A stretch of 64,000 nucleotides of DNA, taken from NCBI GenBank assembly GCA_014529385.2, contig CM043943.1, positions 152,653,592-152,717,591 of the forward strand, in the 5' to 3' direction. A program made the translations under genes and the position numbers. The notes under the pieces were generated by a model. It was not told where the DNA came from and ran no database searches. It saw only the letters and a list, made by a program, of their open reading frames with translations. Below are positions 11,572 through 22,139 of this stretch, piece by piece. Each line of letters starts with the position of its first letter. Position 1 is the stretch's first letter. The stretch is from Adiantum capillus-veneris. Its lineage: Eukaryota > Streptophyta > Polypodiopsida > Polypodiales > Pteridaceae.

Positions 11572-13298
11572 CAAAATATGTGCAAAAAACTGAAACAGAA
11601 CTACACGAAAAGGTCCCCCTTAAATGTAGAAATACTTATCCATGGTCAAAACATCAAAACACAACCATTTAAGACCCCTCAAATCATTGAATTTACTCAC
11701 AAGAAAGACTTCGTGAACCACAATAGAATCGAGAATGATTACACTTACATTGTAGAGCCTAAGAGACAAGGAACACAATGTGCTATTTTGAAATGAATTC
11801 TGATGACCAGATAAGGAGAAAAATGGATTACAAATTGTAGCAGCAAGAGGCTCTCATAGTAAACGTCCAATACTCTTTCAAGCTAATGATAAGGGTTGTG
11901 ACTTAAGAACTAAGGGAACTTTCCCATGGCCATTCGGCCACTTACAAGGGGTGCAGACTCAGAGAGGCTAAGAGGGTATGACAAAATATATTACAATTGA
12001 GAATCCTTATTAGCAAAATTACACCACTTCTTTTGAAAAAATGAGTGAGTACAACAAGGTTTGGTGTACATCCACCTTTTGCGTGTTAGTCCACTGTGTC
12101 CACCAAATACCCACTACTCCATTTGCGAGGATATGCATGCTTTGATCTCCTAGCACCCTAATATCAACACATAATAGCTTTAGGCATTACCCATATTGAT
12201 TTTGATAGGTGGATTATGAAAAATTTAGTGGAGCACCCTCACATGTAGGTTTGTGAATTCCTTGTTAAATCATCTTCTACATCTATATGGGAGATATATC
12301 ATTTTCATAGCACCTAGGTTCTTGACTTAGTGTTTCTCAAGAAGGTGAGCTCACACAAAGATGGATAAGGGGAAGATTGACACCACCTTCTTGTCATGGA
12401 AACATATTGTTATTTTCCTCATTAATGAGATAACTGCCAATGAAATGTAAATGTGGAGCTCCTATACAATGCATATTGGATGAATTGTGAAGGTGTCAAT
12501 GAATCCATGCAAGACACCATGGAATCCTTGCACTAATTATGTGTAACTTCAGCTAGAGTACCCAACATGCACGTAAGGTCTTATTGAGAAACACACCTCA
12601 TCTACGCCTCACTTACTGGCCCCTATTGACATTAGGGAAATTTTGGACTCTCAAATGGGCTTCTTAAGGTCCCCCTTCACTTTATCACACACTCATAAAT
12701 CATATGGGAAAAAAACTATAAAATATTGAAACTCTCTCCTTGGAGTATCAATGCTCATTATTTCTTGAGATATCTTGATATTATTTTAATAGTTTTACAA
12801 AAGATATTGGAATTACTCTACTAATTCAATAAAGTACATTTTTCATTATTTTAATCATGATGGTGATGGGTGGTGATGGCATTTCAAAATTTCATTTCTC
12901 TTTGGGTGCATTCAATGTGAAAATGCTATGTTTGTTGCTAGTCCAATCATGTAAGGAAAAGATTTAATCATTGTCCTCTTTATTGACACATTCTTATGTT
13001 CATTGGAAATCTTCTTGTATAGTGCTCTACATTCTTTTGTTATTTTTTCATGCAATGTCCGTTTTCCACATATGAAGTTCTCGGAGGAGCTTGGACAACA
13101 TGATCGAAGGAGGTGTGTAAACAAACAATATATTATCTTAGAGGTTGCACCCGACCCTAACCAATATTATCTCTACTAGTACAACAATGCCGCCTCTGGC
13201 AGTGCTATGTGGATTTTCTTAGCTCAGACATGCCAACACTATTTACATAAAATGAGTCTTTGGGTAGGCCGGAGAAGGGCCATGAAAGACATGGTTGT

Positions 13299-13301
<3 letters not shown>
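11572..13301. other. no recognisable gene
   Basis: AT-rich sequence with only short chance reading frames. I recognise no domain, RNA gene or strong repeat. Confidence 0.6.

Positions 13302-13388
<87 letters not shown>
13302..13388. repeat. (AG)n microsatellite, about 43 units
   Basis: Uninterrupted AG dinucleotide run. The long Arg-Glu and Leu-Ser reading frames over it are products of the repeat. Confidence 0.98.
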
Positions 13389-13390
<2 letters not shown>

Positions 13391-13587
13391 CCTGAACCAA
13401 TCAACCTTGGCAATGAATAATTGAATGATAATACAATGGGAGCAAGGGATCACGTATATACCCACCTCAATAAATAGCCCTACCCAAACTTTGACAAATA
13501 AGTAAAATAAACACCTAAAAACCAAAATAAATAATTGGATTACAAATTTAGGCAGCTCACTTGAGATGACAAAACTCTAACATGGAG

Positions 13588-13615
13588 CCCCCCCCCCCCC
13601 CCCCCCCCCTTTTTT
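13588..13615. repeat. homopolymer C22 followed by T6
   Basis: Twenty-two C in a row followed by six T. The exact length may be uncertain because such runs are error-prone in sequencing. Confidence 0.9.
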
Positions 13616-13953
13616 GCACATTCTTACACTTTTATTACCCCTTTTTTTCCATCATGCACACGAAGATGGCATCTCTTTGAATGCTTGCCTAGCATAAGAA
13701 GCAAAAGAACAGGGACTAGGAGAGGCAACACAAGAGCTGGAGCATAGACAAGAAAAGTGACAAGAGAATCTGAATCATCATCTTGAAATGAAAGAAGGAA
13801 CTAGATGGGAGCCTATAAGAGCATGGAAAGCTGTTGTCGATGGGCCGGAGGCCATAAAGAGGACATGAATTCCTCATCTAGATCTTGCACAATGTTTCTA
13901 CTGCAAGTAGAAGGAGCACTTTGGGGTAATCTTGCAACATATGTATAGTAGCC

Positions 13954-15105
13954 ATGGGAAAGGAAAAGACTCACATCAACATTGTGGTCATTGACCATGT
14001 CGACTCTACAAAGGCCACTACCATTGGACATCTCATCTACAAGCTTGGTGGGATTGACAAGCATGTCATAGAGAGGCCAAAGAAGGAAGGAGCTGAGATG
14101 AACAAGAGGTTTCTCAAGACGTATGTATGGGTGCTCGACAAAAGGAAGGTTAAGTGTGAGAGTGGTATTACCATTGATATTTCCTTGTGGAAATCTGAGA
14201 CCACAAAATATTAATGCACTACTTTTTATACACCCAGTCATTGTGACTTCATCAAGAACATGATTACTAGAACCTCGTAGGCTAAATGTGTGGTCTTGAT
14301 TAGTGAACCCACAACTCGAGGTTTTGAAGATGGCATCTCCAAGGATGGACAAAACTGTGAGCATGTCTTGTTGACTTTTACTCTTGGGCTGAAGCAAAAT
14401 GATTTATTGTTGTGACAAGATGGATGCCACAACTCCAAAGTTCTCCAACACCTGATATGATGAAATCATAAACGAAGTGTCTGCCTATCTGAAGAAAGTA
14501 GAATACAACCCAGACAAGATTACTTTTGCTCCCATATCATCTAAGTTCAAGGGAAACAACATGATTAAGAGATCCTCTAGTCTTGATTGGTATAAGGGTC
14601 CCACCCTCCTTGAGGATCTTGACATGATTTTAGAGCCCTAGAGACCCTCCGATAAGCCCCTCCCCCTGCCATTGTAGGATGTGTATAAGATCACATTGGA
14701 ATGGTACTTGTTGAGTGAGTCAAAATGGGTATTATCAAGCCTAAGATGGTTGTTACCTCTGCTCCAATTGGACTAAAAAAGTGGTCAAATCTGTTGAGAT
14801 GCATCATGAGGCCCTTTGTGAGGCACTTTCGGGTGACAATGTTGGCTTCAACGTAACAAATGTGGCTATCAAGTATCTTGAGTGTGGGCTTGTGGCCTCA
14901 ACATCTAAGAATAACCATGCCAATTAGGAAGCTGCAAAATTTATCTCTCAAGTTATTATCATGAACCATCCCAGTCAGATTGGAAATGGGTATGCACCTG
15001 TTCTAGATTGCCACAATTTCCACATTGCTCGAAAGTTTGTTGAGATTCTCACAAAGATTGACAGAAGTTTTGGGAAGGTCCTTGGAGCTAAAAGTCCATG
15101 ATATT
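13954..15105 (+). pseudogene. EEF1A (pseudogene): processed pseudogene of translation elongation factor EF-1alpha
   Basis: The conceptual protein starts [19 protein letters not shown] and follows the EF-1alpha family to about residue 380 without any intron. Recognisable blocks in order are [117 protein letters not shown] and AEILTKID-like sequence ([13 protein letters not shown]). The GTP-binding loop GHVDSGKS has become DHVDSTKA, and many stops and frameshifts are present. EF-1alpha delivers aminoacyl-tRNA to the ribosome and is among the most abundant mRNAs, a common source of retrocopies. The copy is cut off before the last domain is complete. The open frame on the opposite strand (14397-13813) is only its antisense shadow. 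Confidence 0.93.
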
Positions 15106-15342
15106 TTTGGTAATAATTATTTTTTGGTTGTGCCGTATCTGTGTAAAGCTATCAAACATACCTAAGACATGTAGTGTCATTGTTAATCCTACTCGGATTA
15201 CGATTATTTTGGAGAAGCTATACAGGTATGATGATCGTGACAATGAGATGAAAAGAAATATTGCCAAAGCTTAATAAAAAAAACGAGAAAGAAAGTCCCC
15301 TGGAATGAGGAATTTTTAGGTTGTGTGACTTTGTACTATAGA

Positions 15343-15953
15343 AAGACAAGAGGGAGGTTTGGGGAGGTGATGTAGCATTTAGCACCTTCTTCAATGAGAC
15401 CGGGACCGGAAAACATTTCCTCAAAATATGTTTTTCAATTTGGGCCCACCACAATTGATGAACCTCCGACTGATACTAATTTTAGAAAGTTCTTTCATCT
15501 TGAGCATCTCATCTGTGGAAAAGAGGATGTTGTCAACAACTTTTGTCGTGTCCATTATACCATTGGAAAGGAGATTGTTGATCTTTTCCTTGATCGCATC
15601 ACGAAGCTTGCAGATAGCTGCACTAGTTTGCATGGTTTCTTGTCTTCCATGTAGTTGGAGGTGGATCTGCTTCTAGCCTTGTATCCCTTCTTTTGGAAAG
15701 GCTATCTATGAACTATGTGAAGAAAGCAAGGCTTGGATTCATTGTTTATCCATCTTCCCAGGTGTCCACATCTATAGTTGAGCCATACAATAGTGTCCTT
15801 TCCACTCACTCTTTGCTTGAGCACACTAATGTTCTCTCAGGTCATCTCATCCCTGACTGCGTCCCTTCACTTTGATGGTGCATTGAATGTGGATGCCACT
15901 GCGTTCCAAACCAACTTGGATTCATTGTTTATCCATCTCCCTACGTGTCCACA
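15343..15953 (+). pseudogene. TUBA (pseudogene): processed pseudogene of alpha-tubulin, rearranged
   Basis: Alpha-tubulin blocks are readable in order without introns: [104 protein letters not shown] and then [19 protein letters not shown]...FQTNL. Between LLEHTNV and QVISSL about 30 codons of the normal gene are missing. After FQTNL the sequence jumps back to a second copy of the LGFIVYPS segment (15915-15953 repeats 15732-15770). Stops and frameshifts abound. It lies about 240 bp downstream of the EF-1alpha pseudogene in the same orientation. I recognise nothing in the sequence between them. Confidence 0.92.
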
Positions 15954-16530
15954 TTTTTGGTGAAAGCATGTATAGTTGGTACCACTTTTTCCACTTTTTG
16001 GTGGTACCACCAATAGCTAAGAGGAGGAGCTTTAGTTTTTTCAAATTGTAAAAGGAAGAGAAATTTCCCCCTATTTTGTGTATGAATATTACAAATCTCC
16101 TCCCATGGATTTTGTTTTACACTAACCCTATCGATGCATGCATGCACCCTCGAGAATTAACATTTGCTTGTTTTCGTAGGAAATGGTAGGACCACATCCT
16201 TCAAGCATTACTCCACTAGTATGGATACATGAATCATATGCACTTTCTCCCCAGATTCAAAGTCCATCTTGTAAGTGAGAAAGATACCTATTAAATCCAC
16301 AATCAAAGATAAATTACCTTTGATCAAAATTTACATTCTCCATTACAAAAAATACACGAGGATATGAATACTATAACTCCACCGTAGCCAATTGGATGAG
16401 TGCCAATCAAGTCTACACTAAATAGTTGGCTAATCTTGTTCCTCAATTGTCTCAATTTCCTGGGGCTTGACTTGGATGGATGAAGGGCCTCAAGCACTAA
16501 TCCCCCATGCTACAACATGCACATTATATG
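15954..16530. other. no recognisable gene
   Basis: Unique-looking AT-rich sequence between the tubulin pseudogene and the start of the minisatellite. No domain or repeat recognised. Confidence 0.5.
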
Positions 16531-18700
16531 CATAGATTGGACAAGTGGTGGACTTTGAGATAAAAAACCCATGGTGCAACAATGGATTGAAAGCTAGCAA
16601 TCTTGTATCAATGCTCAATACCTTATTTTAAAAAGTGATATCCCTTGCTCTTTTAATAGGTTGGACAAGTGGTGGACCTTGAATGTAAACCCCTCATGTA
16701 CAAAATTATGGGTTTAGGGTATTTCAATGGAGCCTAGCTTGGAGACATGGTGGAGATTGCTTCTCTCAATTTTTCAATGGAACCTATCTTGGAGAAATGG
16801 TGGATCATCCTTCTCTCCATGTTTCAATGGAGCCTACCTTGGACAAGTGGTGGACCTTTGCTTCTCTCTATGTTTCAATAGAGTTAGCTTGGACAAGTGG
16901 TGGGTCTTGGAACAAAACCCCTTTGTAAAACATAGCATGGACATTACAAGTGATGAGGAAAAATATCATTCAAGATATAACCTTATAGGTTGGAAAAGTG
17001 GTGATGGACCTTGACAAGTGGTGAAGGATACCATTTAAGATATACCCTTATAGGTTGGACAAGTGGTGGACCTTAACACCCACTTATTCTTAATATAATG
17101 ACATAGAGTGGATAAGTGGTGAATCTTAAGACCAAACCACTCATGCTACTAGGTGTAATACGTTAGAGAAGTGGTAGACCTTGAATGTAAACACCCCATA
17201 TACAAAATATCATGGTTTTAGGGTGTTTCAATGGAGCCTAGAATCTTGGAGACATGGTAGATCTTGATTCTTTCCATGTTTGAATGGCACCTATCTTGGA
17301 AAAATGATGGAGGTTACTTCTCTCCATGCTTCAATGGAGCCTAGCTTTGACAAGTGGTGAACCTTTGCTTCTCTCTATGTTTGAATAGAGATAGCTTGGA
17401 CAAGTGGTTGACCTTTGCTTCTCTCTATGTTTGAATAGAGTTAGCTTGGACAAGTGGTGGACCTTGAAATGAAACCCCCATGTAAAACATATCATGGGCA
17501 TTTCAAGTGGTGAGAAAGGATACCATTTAAGATATAACCTTATAGGTTGGACAAGTGGTGGACCTTAATACATAGTTTTTCCTAATATAATGACATAGAG
17601 TGTACAAGTGGTGTATCTTGAGACCAAACCACTCGTGCTACTAGGGATAATAGGTTAGACAAGTGGTGGGCCTTGAAATAAAATCCCCCATGCACAAAAT
17701 AAAATGGGTTTAGGGCATTTAAATGGATCCTAGCTTGGAGACATGGTGGAGCTTTCTTCTCTCCATGTTTCAATGAAGCCTATCTTGGATAAATGGTGGA
17801 GCATCCTTCTCTCCATGTTTCAATATAGCTTAGCTTGGACAAGTGGTGGATCTTTGGTTCTCTCTATGTTTCAATAGAGTTAGCTTGGACAAGTGGCGGA
17901 CATTGAAACAAAAATCCCATGTAAAACATATCATGGGTAGTTCAAGTTGTGAGAAAAAAAACCATTTAAAATATAACCTTATAGGTTGGACAAGTGGTGG
18001 ACCTTAACACCCAATCCTTTTTAATACAATGACATAGAGTGGACAAGTGGTGAATCTTGAGACCAAAGCTATCAAGCTACTAGGGATACTAGGTTGGACA
18101 AGTTGTGGATCTTGAATGTACATCCCCTATGTACAAAATATCATGGGTTTAGGGTGTTTCAATGGATTCTAGCATATTGGAGACATGGTGGAGCTTGCTT
18201 CGCTCCATGTTTCAAGTGGTGGACCTTCAATTATTTTCCCATACCTAGTTTAGACAACCCATACACTTTGCAACTCTAAAGGTTGGACGAGTGGTGGAGA
18301 TTTGTTTATTTCCATGTTTTAATGGATCCTAGCTTGGACAAGTGGTGGACCTTGGAAAAAAGTCCCCCCTGTACAACATAGCTAAGTTTTTTCATGTTTT
18401 AATGGAAGAGAGATTTGACAAATGGTGGAGCTTGCTTATCTCCATGTGGATTTTAGAACTAGCTTGGACAAGTGGTGGAGCTTTGCTTTTCTACTCTTCA
18501 TAATACAATGATGTATAGGTTGGTTACATGGTGAATCTTAAGGCCAAACCTCCCATCTTACTAGAGATGAGAGGTTGGACAAGTGGTCAACCTTCTATCA
18601 TTTCTCCATGCCTATAATTAGACAATTAGTAGAACTAGCATCTTTCTATGTTGTCTAGAGCTGAGCTTGGACAAGTAGTGGACCTTGCTACTCTCTTCCC
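16530..18700 (+). repeat. minisatellite array, TTGGACAAGTGGTGGACC orientation
   Basis: The 18-bp motif recurs roughly every 50-60 bp, linked by sequences such as CTTCTCTCCATGTTTCAATG. A higher-order unit is visible: CCTTATAGGTTGG occurs at 16981, 17045, 17538 and 17977, the last two about 440 bp apart. This is the same 441-bp unit that fills 27.3-33 kb, but inverted. Reading frames rich in DKWW and WTSGG are translations of the repeat, not genes. Confidence 0.93.
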
Positions 18701-19474
18701 TTGGTTTATTAGTTTGAAGACTCATTATATATACTTGCTTAGATCTATATAATTACTCATTAGTTAGGTTACAAGTAGGTATGTAATTTGTTAGCCTCAA
18801 GGGACTTTGAATATTGAATAGTAAGAAAGTCAAGTGCTGGTTTGAAGATCTTTTGCTTATCTAAACGAGACTCTAACTCAATAATAAGTCTCTTAAGTTC
18901 CACGAATTGTCCTATCTAGGCTCCAAAAGAGCCTTAATTGGTTTGTGCTAGATTCTAACTTTCTTAATGGGGTAGAATCCTAGAAAAATGAGGCACTATA
19001 AGTTTTACCTTAGCTCAAATGGATTTTCACTTAAACTAGACTGCAATTTGGCACTCTAGTATCTTTGTCTTGATGGAGTTTAACACTAGATACATAGTAG
19101 TGATATTTAAGCTTCATGTCTCTTCACTTGATCGAGATATGAGACCATACTTTCAAGGTCACCACTTGTCTTACCTAAAGACCAATGTGAGACATGGGAG
19201 CAAGAAAGCCATCCGATATTGTTTTAAGGACTATTACATAGACAATCAATAACTTAAGTAAAGCAAAAAGACTTGGATCTTTCACAATTAATAACTTAAG
19301 TAAAGCCAAAAAGACTTGGATCTTTGACAGTTTTTTTCAAACTAAAAAAGCACAATCTCATGCTAACAAAACTATAAATCACAATTGAAATTTTTGAACG
19401 AGAAAAAGACCAGCAATCTTATAAGAAGGATACTTTTCATTTCATTTGATGATTACAAACTAAAAGAAAGTCTC
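18701..19474. other. no gene; short tandem duplication
   Basis: Mostly unremarkable sequence. A 42-bp unit beginning CAATCAATAACTTAAGTAAAGC at 19243-19284 is repeated at 19285-19327 with few changes. Confidence 0.6.
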
Positions 19475-19586
19475 TCAAGAAATTGATAAACAAAAAATGT
19501 AGGTGACTGCTTCATTATTTTGAGCAAACATATCAAAATCTCTATTGATTGAGCTCCATCTAGTAGTATCCTTTGTAAGATCCTGC
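19475..19586 (-). other. possible terminal exon or 3' UTR exon after the phosphatase-like gene
   Basis: On the minus strand a good splice acceptor (CCTTCCTGCAG) at about 19587 precedes GATCTTACAAAGG. The frame reads DLTKDTTRWSSINRDF and stays open to 19475. The preceding exon of the FCP1-like gene has a possible donor (AAG/GTACTAG) just after its TAA stop at 19677. In that reading this exon would be untranslated, because the splice phase does not keep the DLTKD frame. Weak support. Confidence 0.3.
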
Positions 19587-19676
19587 AGGAAGGAATAAAA
19601 AGAAAGATTTGTTAGATACCATACCAATGAGTGTTCAAGTATGTGTATCAAGAATACATGACATGTCACTAGTACC

Positions 19677-20861
19677 TTAGGGTTGCTTTCTATTCAGCCT
19701 TAGAAGATTGTTCTCAGCTTTCACCTTATTTATATAAGCCTTTGCTGTGGTTGCCTTCAAAACTGCTTTTGTGTTACAACCCAATTGCCTAGCTAAAGTG
19801 GTCAATTGTGACGCCTTCATGCTTTCAATGGGTGTACGCTCCTTTGCTAAGATCTCTTGTATTTGGGCTCTTCTCATTTCATTGTGGTGGCTTGTGTCAC
19901 TTGCATTTTCAATGATAGTTTCATCCCTGTCACCTTTTGCAGGTGGTATTCTTCTTGTAAAGAACACCTTAGCTGACCAAACATCATTTTTCTGCTTCCA
20001 ATACTCCATGATTTGTTTGTATTCACTATCATTTGTCACTATAGGTTGTCCATAACGATTAGAAGCAATTAAATCACGCACATCCCTTCTCTCATCAAGT
20101 TGAATCAAGTATGGCAGTAGCTCCTCCAAGAGCATATTTTCAACCATCTTCTCAGCATCAAATTGTGGTGGAAAAATGCAATTGTTTGCTGGTGAAATAC
20201 ATCCCTTGTAAGGAGAGTCATCAATAAGCACTGTTCTTTGTGGATCACATTCAAACCCCATGGCAATTTTGGCTAGAGGCTTGAACATTTCCTCAACGTT
20301 TGGATTGCCGGGTCTAAACAATTTTTGAGTTTGAGCGGTGTAGCAAACATCTTGCGACCAAATTGCAAAGAAAGGCAATGTATCCTCAGCTAAGTTGTTT
20401 AGTGCTGCAAGGATTTGATACACATTATTCCTAGTAGCTGTCGACCAAATTGCAACATTAAACCTCTGTAAAATAGTCTTCAAGAATTGGATGCAACCTG
20501 GCCTGAGTATAATATATCTTTTTGAATCCATTTGCACTGAGTTGTGGTGTGAGGATGGTTGAGGGGAACGTTTCAACAATAGACCATTTAAATCCAATAT
20601 AATTGTAAGCATGGATTTCTCAACATCTACGCTACATGACGTAGTACCAATTGGCAATAGCTCGTGAGTGGACTTTTCAGTCTCTTTTGATGTATGTTGC
20701 ATTTTTGAAGCATCGATTTCTTGGTTCTCATTATTGGAAGCTTGCTCAAGCTGCACAACACTAGACTCTAGTATAGAAATATCATCCATCTTGGGCACTT
20801 TAGAAACCATAGAATCTATGGATTCTATAGTTGTTGACTGAACCATAGGAGCATTATCCAT
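19677..20861 (-). CDS. FCP1/NLI-type HAD phosphatase-like protein, probably pseudo-enzyme, with SAP-like tail
   Basis: The 394-residue intact frame starts at the ATG at 20861, which follows a splice acceptor (TTTTCTTAG, exon from 20875), so an upstream exon is likely. Residues 85-260 match the FCP1-homology/NLI-interacting-factor fold. Motif I is IILDLNGLLL (Asp90, Asn92), motif II AIWSTAT (139-143) and the acidic motif TVLIDDSPYK (Asp214, Asp215). Family members dephosphorylate the RNA polymerase II C-terminal domain or other phosphoproteins using DxDx(T/V); here the second Asp is Asn, so catalysis is doubtful. Residues 1-80 are acidic and probably disordered. Residues 345-385 (MKASQLTTLARQLGC onwards) resemble a SAP-like helix-extension-helix DNA-binding motif. 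It lies downstream of the SET exon on the same strand; the phase would allow splicing from it. Nuclear action is inferred. Confidence 0.75.
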   Translation of the reverse strand: MDNAPMVQSTTIESIDSMVSKVPKMDDISILESSVVQLEQASNNENQEIDASKMQHTSKETEKSTHELLPIGTTSCSVDVEKSMLTIILDLNGLLLKRSPQPSSHHNSVQMDSKRYIILRPGCIQFLKTILQRFNVAIWSTATRNNVYQILAALNNLAEDTLPFFAIWSQDVCYTAQTQKLFRPGNPNVEEMFKPLAKIAMGFECDPQRTVLIDDSPYKGCISPANNCIFPPQFDAEKMVENMLLEELLPYLIQLDERRDVRDLIASNRYGQPIVTNDSEYKQIMEYWKQKNDVWSAKVFFTRRIPPAKGDRDETIIENASDTSHHNEMRRAQIQEILAKERTPIESMKASQLTTLARQLGCNTKAVLKATTAKAYINKVKAENNLLRLNRKQP

Positions 20862-20875
20862 CCCAGTTTGTGAAT

Positions 20876-21513
20876 CTAAGAAAACACACACACAAATGGT
20901 ATCTCAAAACTACTAGAATTTTATTCACCATATTTATATGTAGAACTCCTAGTAAGAAATTTATTTAAGTTAAAGTCGTTGTTAGAATCCTTGCAACCAT
21001 TTTCAGCATTCGTACACCAAACACCACTTGTCTAAAATACAATCTACTAACTCAACATTTTCCATCCTACACTTTATTAAAGATGAGTACTTAAAGTGAA
21101 AACTAAAAGCCACCCTTGTTGAGGAAACATGGATACAAGGTCCACCAAATGTCCAACCTAGATTACAAGCAAACAATTAGAGATTTGGCTTAGATTTTGA
21201 TTCAAAGGCCACCACTTATTCAAGTAAGATAAATCCACTTGTTTAAGACAGTAATGTTTGAAGCCCCACCACTTGTCCAACCTAGACATTGATTAAATTT
21301 TGGTAAGATTTATCACAAATCTAGAGTAGAATCAAGATTCTATGGCCAAGGTAGTCAAATAAGTTAGACAACACACAAAGCATAAGAGCACTCTAGATTC
21401 TCGTTGAGCATAAACTAAACAATAATCAAATGTTATATTCACTTGAGATTTCATCCATGAAAAATGAAAATGATGCATGTACTTGAGATTTCCATCCATG
21501 TACAATACTTTAC
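20876..21513 (-). other. probable intron or intergenic spacer with sparse array motifs
   Basis: It lies between the possible donor CATT/GTAAAG at 21513 after the SET exon and the acceptor of the FCP1-like exon. Worn copies of the CCACTTGTCC motif appear at about 21025-21290, for example ACCACTTGTCTAAAATAC and CCACCACTTGTCCAACC. No coding signal. Confidence 0.45.
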
Positions 21514-21517
21514 AATG

Positions 21518-22074
21518 TCAAGTAAAGTTATAGTCAACAAACAACTCTTCTCCTGTTTCAACTTGACAAATAGTCTCAATGCATACATGGCCATATTCTT
21601 CTGACTTGATGTGTGAAGAGGTGCATTTATGCCAAGGTGGAAAATTCGGATCAAATGTATAGCGTATGTTGGGACAGACATTTGTACTATGAGAACTATT
21701 TATATAGCCCGACACGTTTCCTTCTTCTACACAACCAATAATGTATGATTGATCTTCCTCTTCTTCTATGTTTGGATCCTCTAGAAGAGAATATTTATAA
21801 GCTCTTGGAAAAATTTTGCATATCTTTTTCCAGTCTTGAAATCTATACTTATGCCCTCCATAGTTTAGAATAGTCAAACCACTTTCCAGGGTAGTATGCA
21901 CAAATAGCCCATAACCAGCTCCTTCAATACATGAAAGTCGCACTTCAAAATCCACACCGTTAATATGGAAAATTACATCTTTGGGAATAGGAAAAGTTGG
22001 TGTCCCAAAAGGATCTTCATGCCAATCATAGTGTGAAATACATCTAGTTTTTATATCACTTAACTGCTTTGTGT
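21518..22074 (-). CDS. SET-domain protein, last recognisable exon
   Basis: An exon with a clean acceptor (CTTTTTGCAG, first base 22074) stays open for 184 codons to the TGA at 21518. Counting from the GTG at 21955, GYGLF (14-18) is the start of the SET fold. GYINSSHSTNVCPNIRY (83-99) corresponds to the NHSC-PN cofactor-binding motif in a divergent form. ETGEELFVDY (133-142) is the usual end with the catalytic Tyr142. SET proteins methylate lysines, usually on histones, with S-adenosylmethionine. No post-SET cysteines are seen. The N-terminal part must lie in exons upstream, on the other side of minisatellite DNA. The TGA is followed 3 nt later by a possible donor (CATT/GTAAAG). The 1-nt overhang matches the FCP1-like exon, so the stop may be a mutated CGA inside a longer SET-FCP1 gene. 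Confidence 0.7.
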
Positions 22075-22139
22075 CTGCAAAAAGAAGAAAATATTATGCA
22101 TAAAATAATGACAATATCAAAGAAAGGTATCATTATTTT

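Noticed and set aside
13207-13525. Frames rich in RERERE or SLSLSL
   Set aside because: Generated entirely by the (AG)n microsatellite. The same applies to the frames at 33.8-34.2 kb and 55.2-55.4 kb.
13813-14397. 194-codon minus-strand frame
   Set aside because: Exact antisense of the EF-1alpha pseudogene, with no independent evidence.
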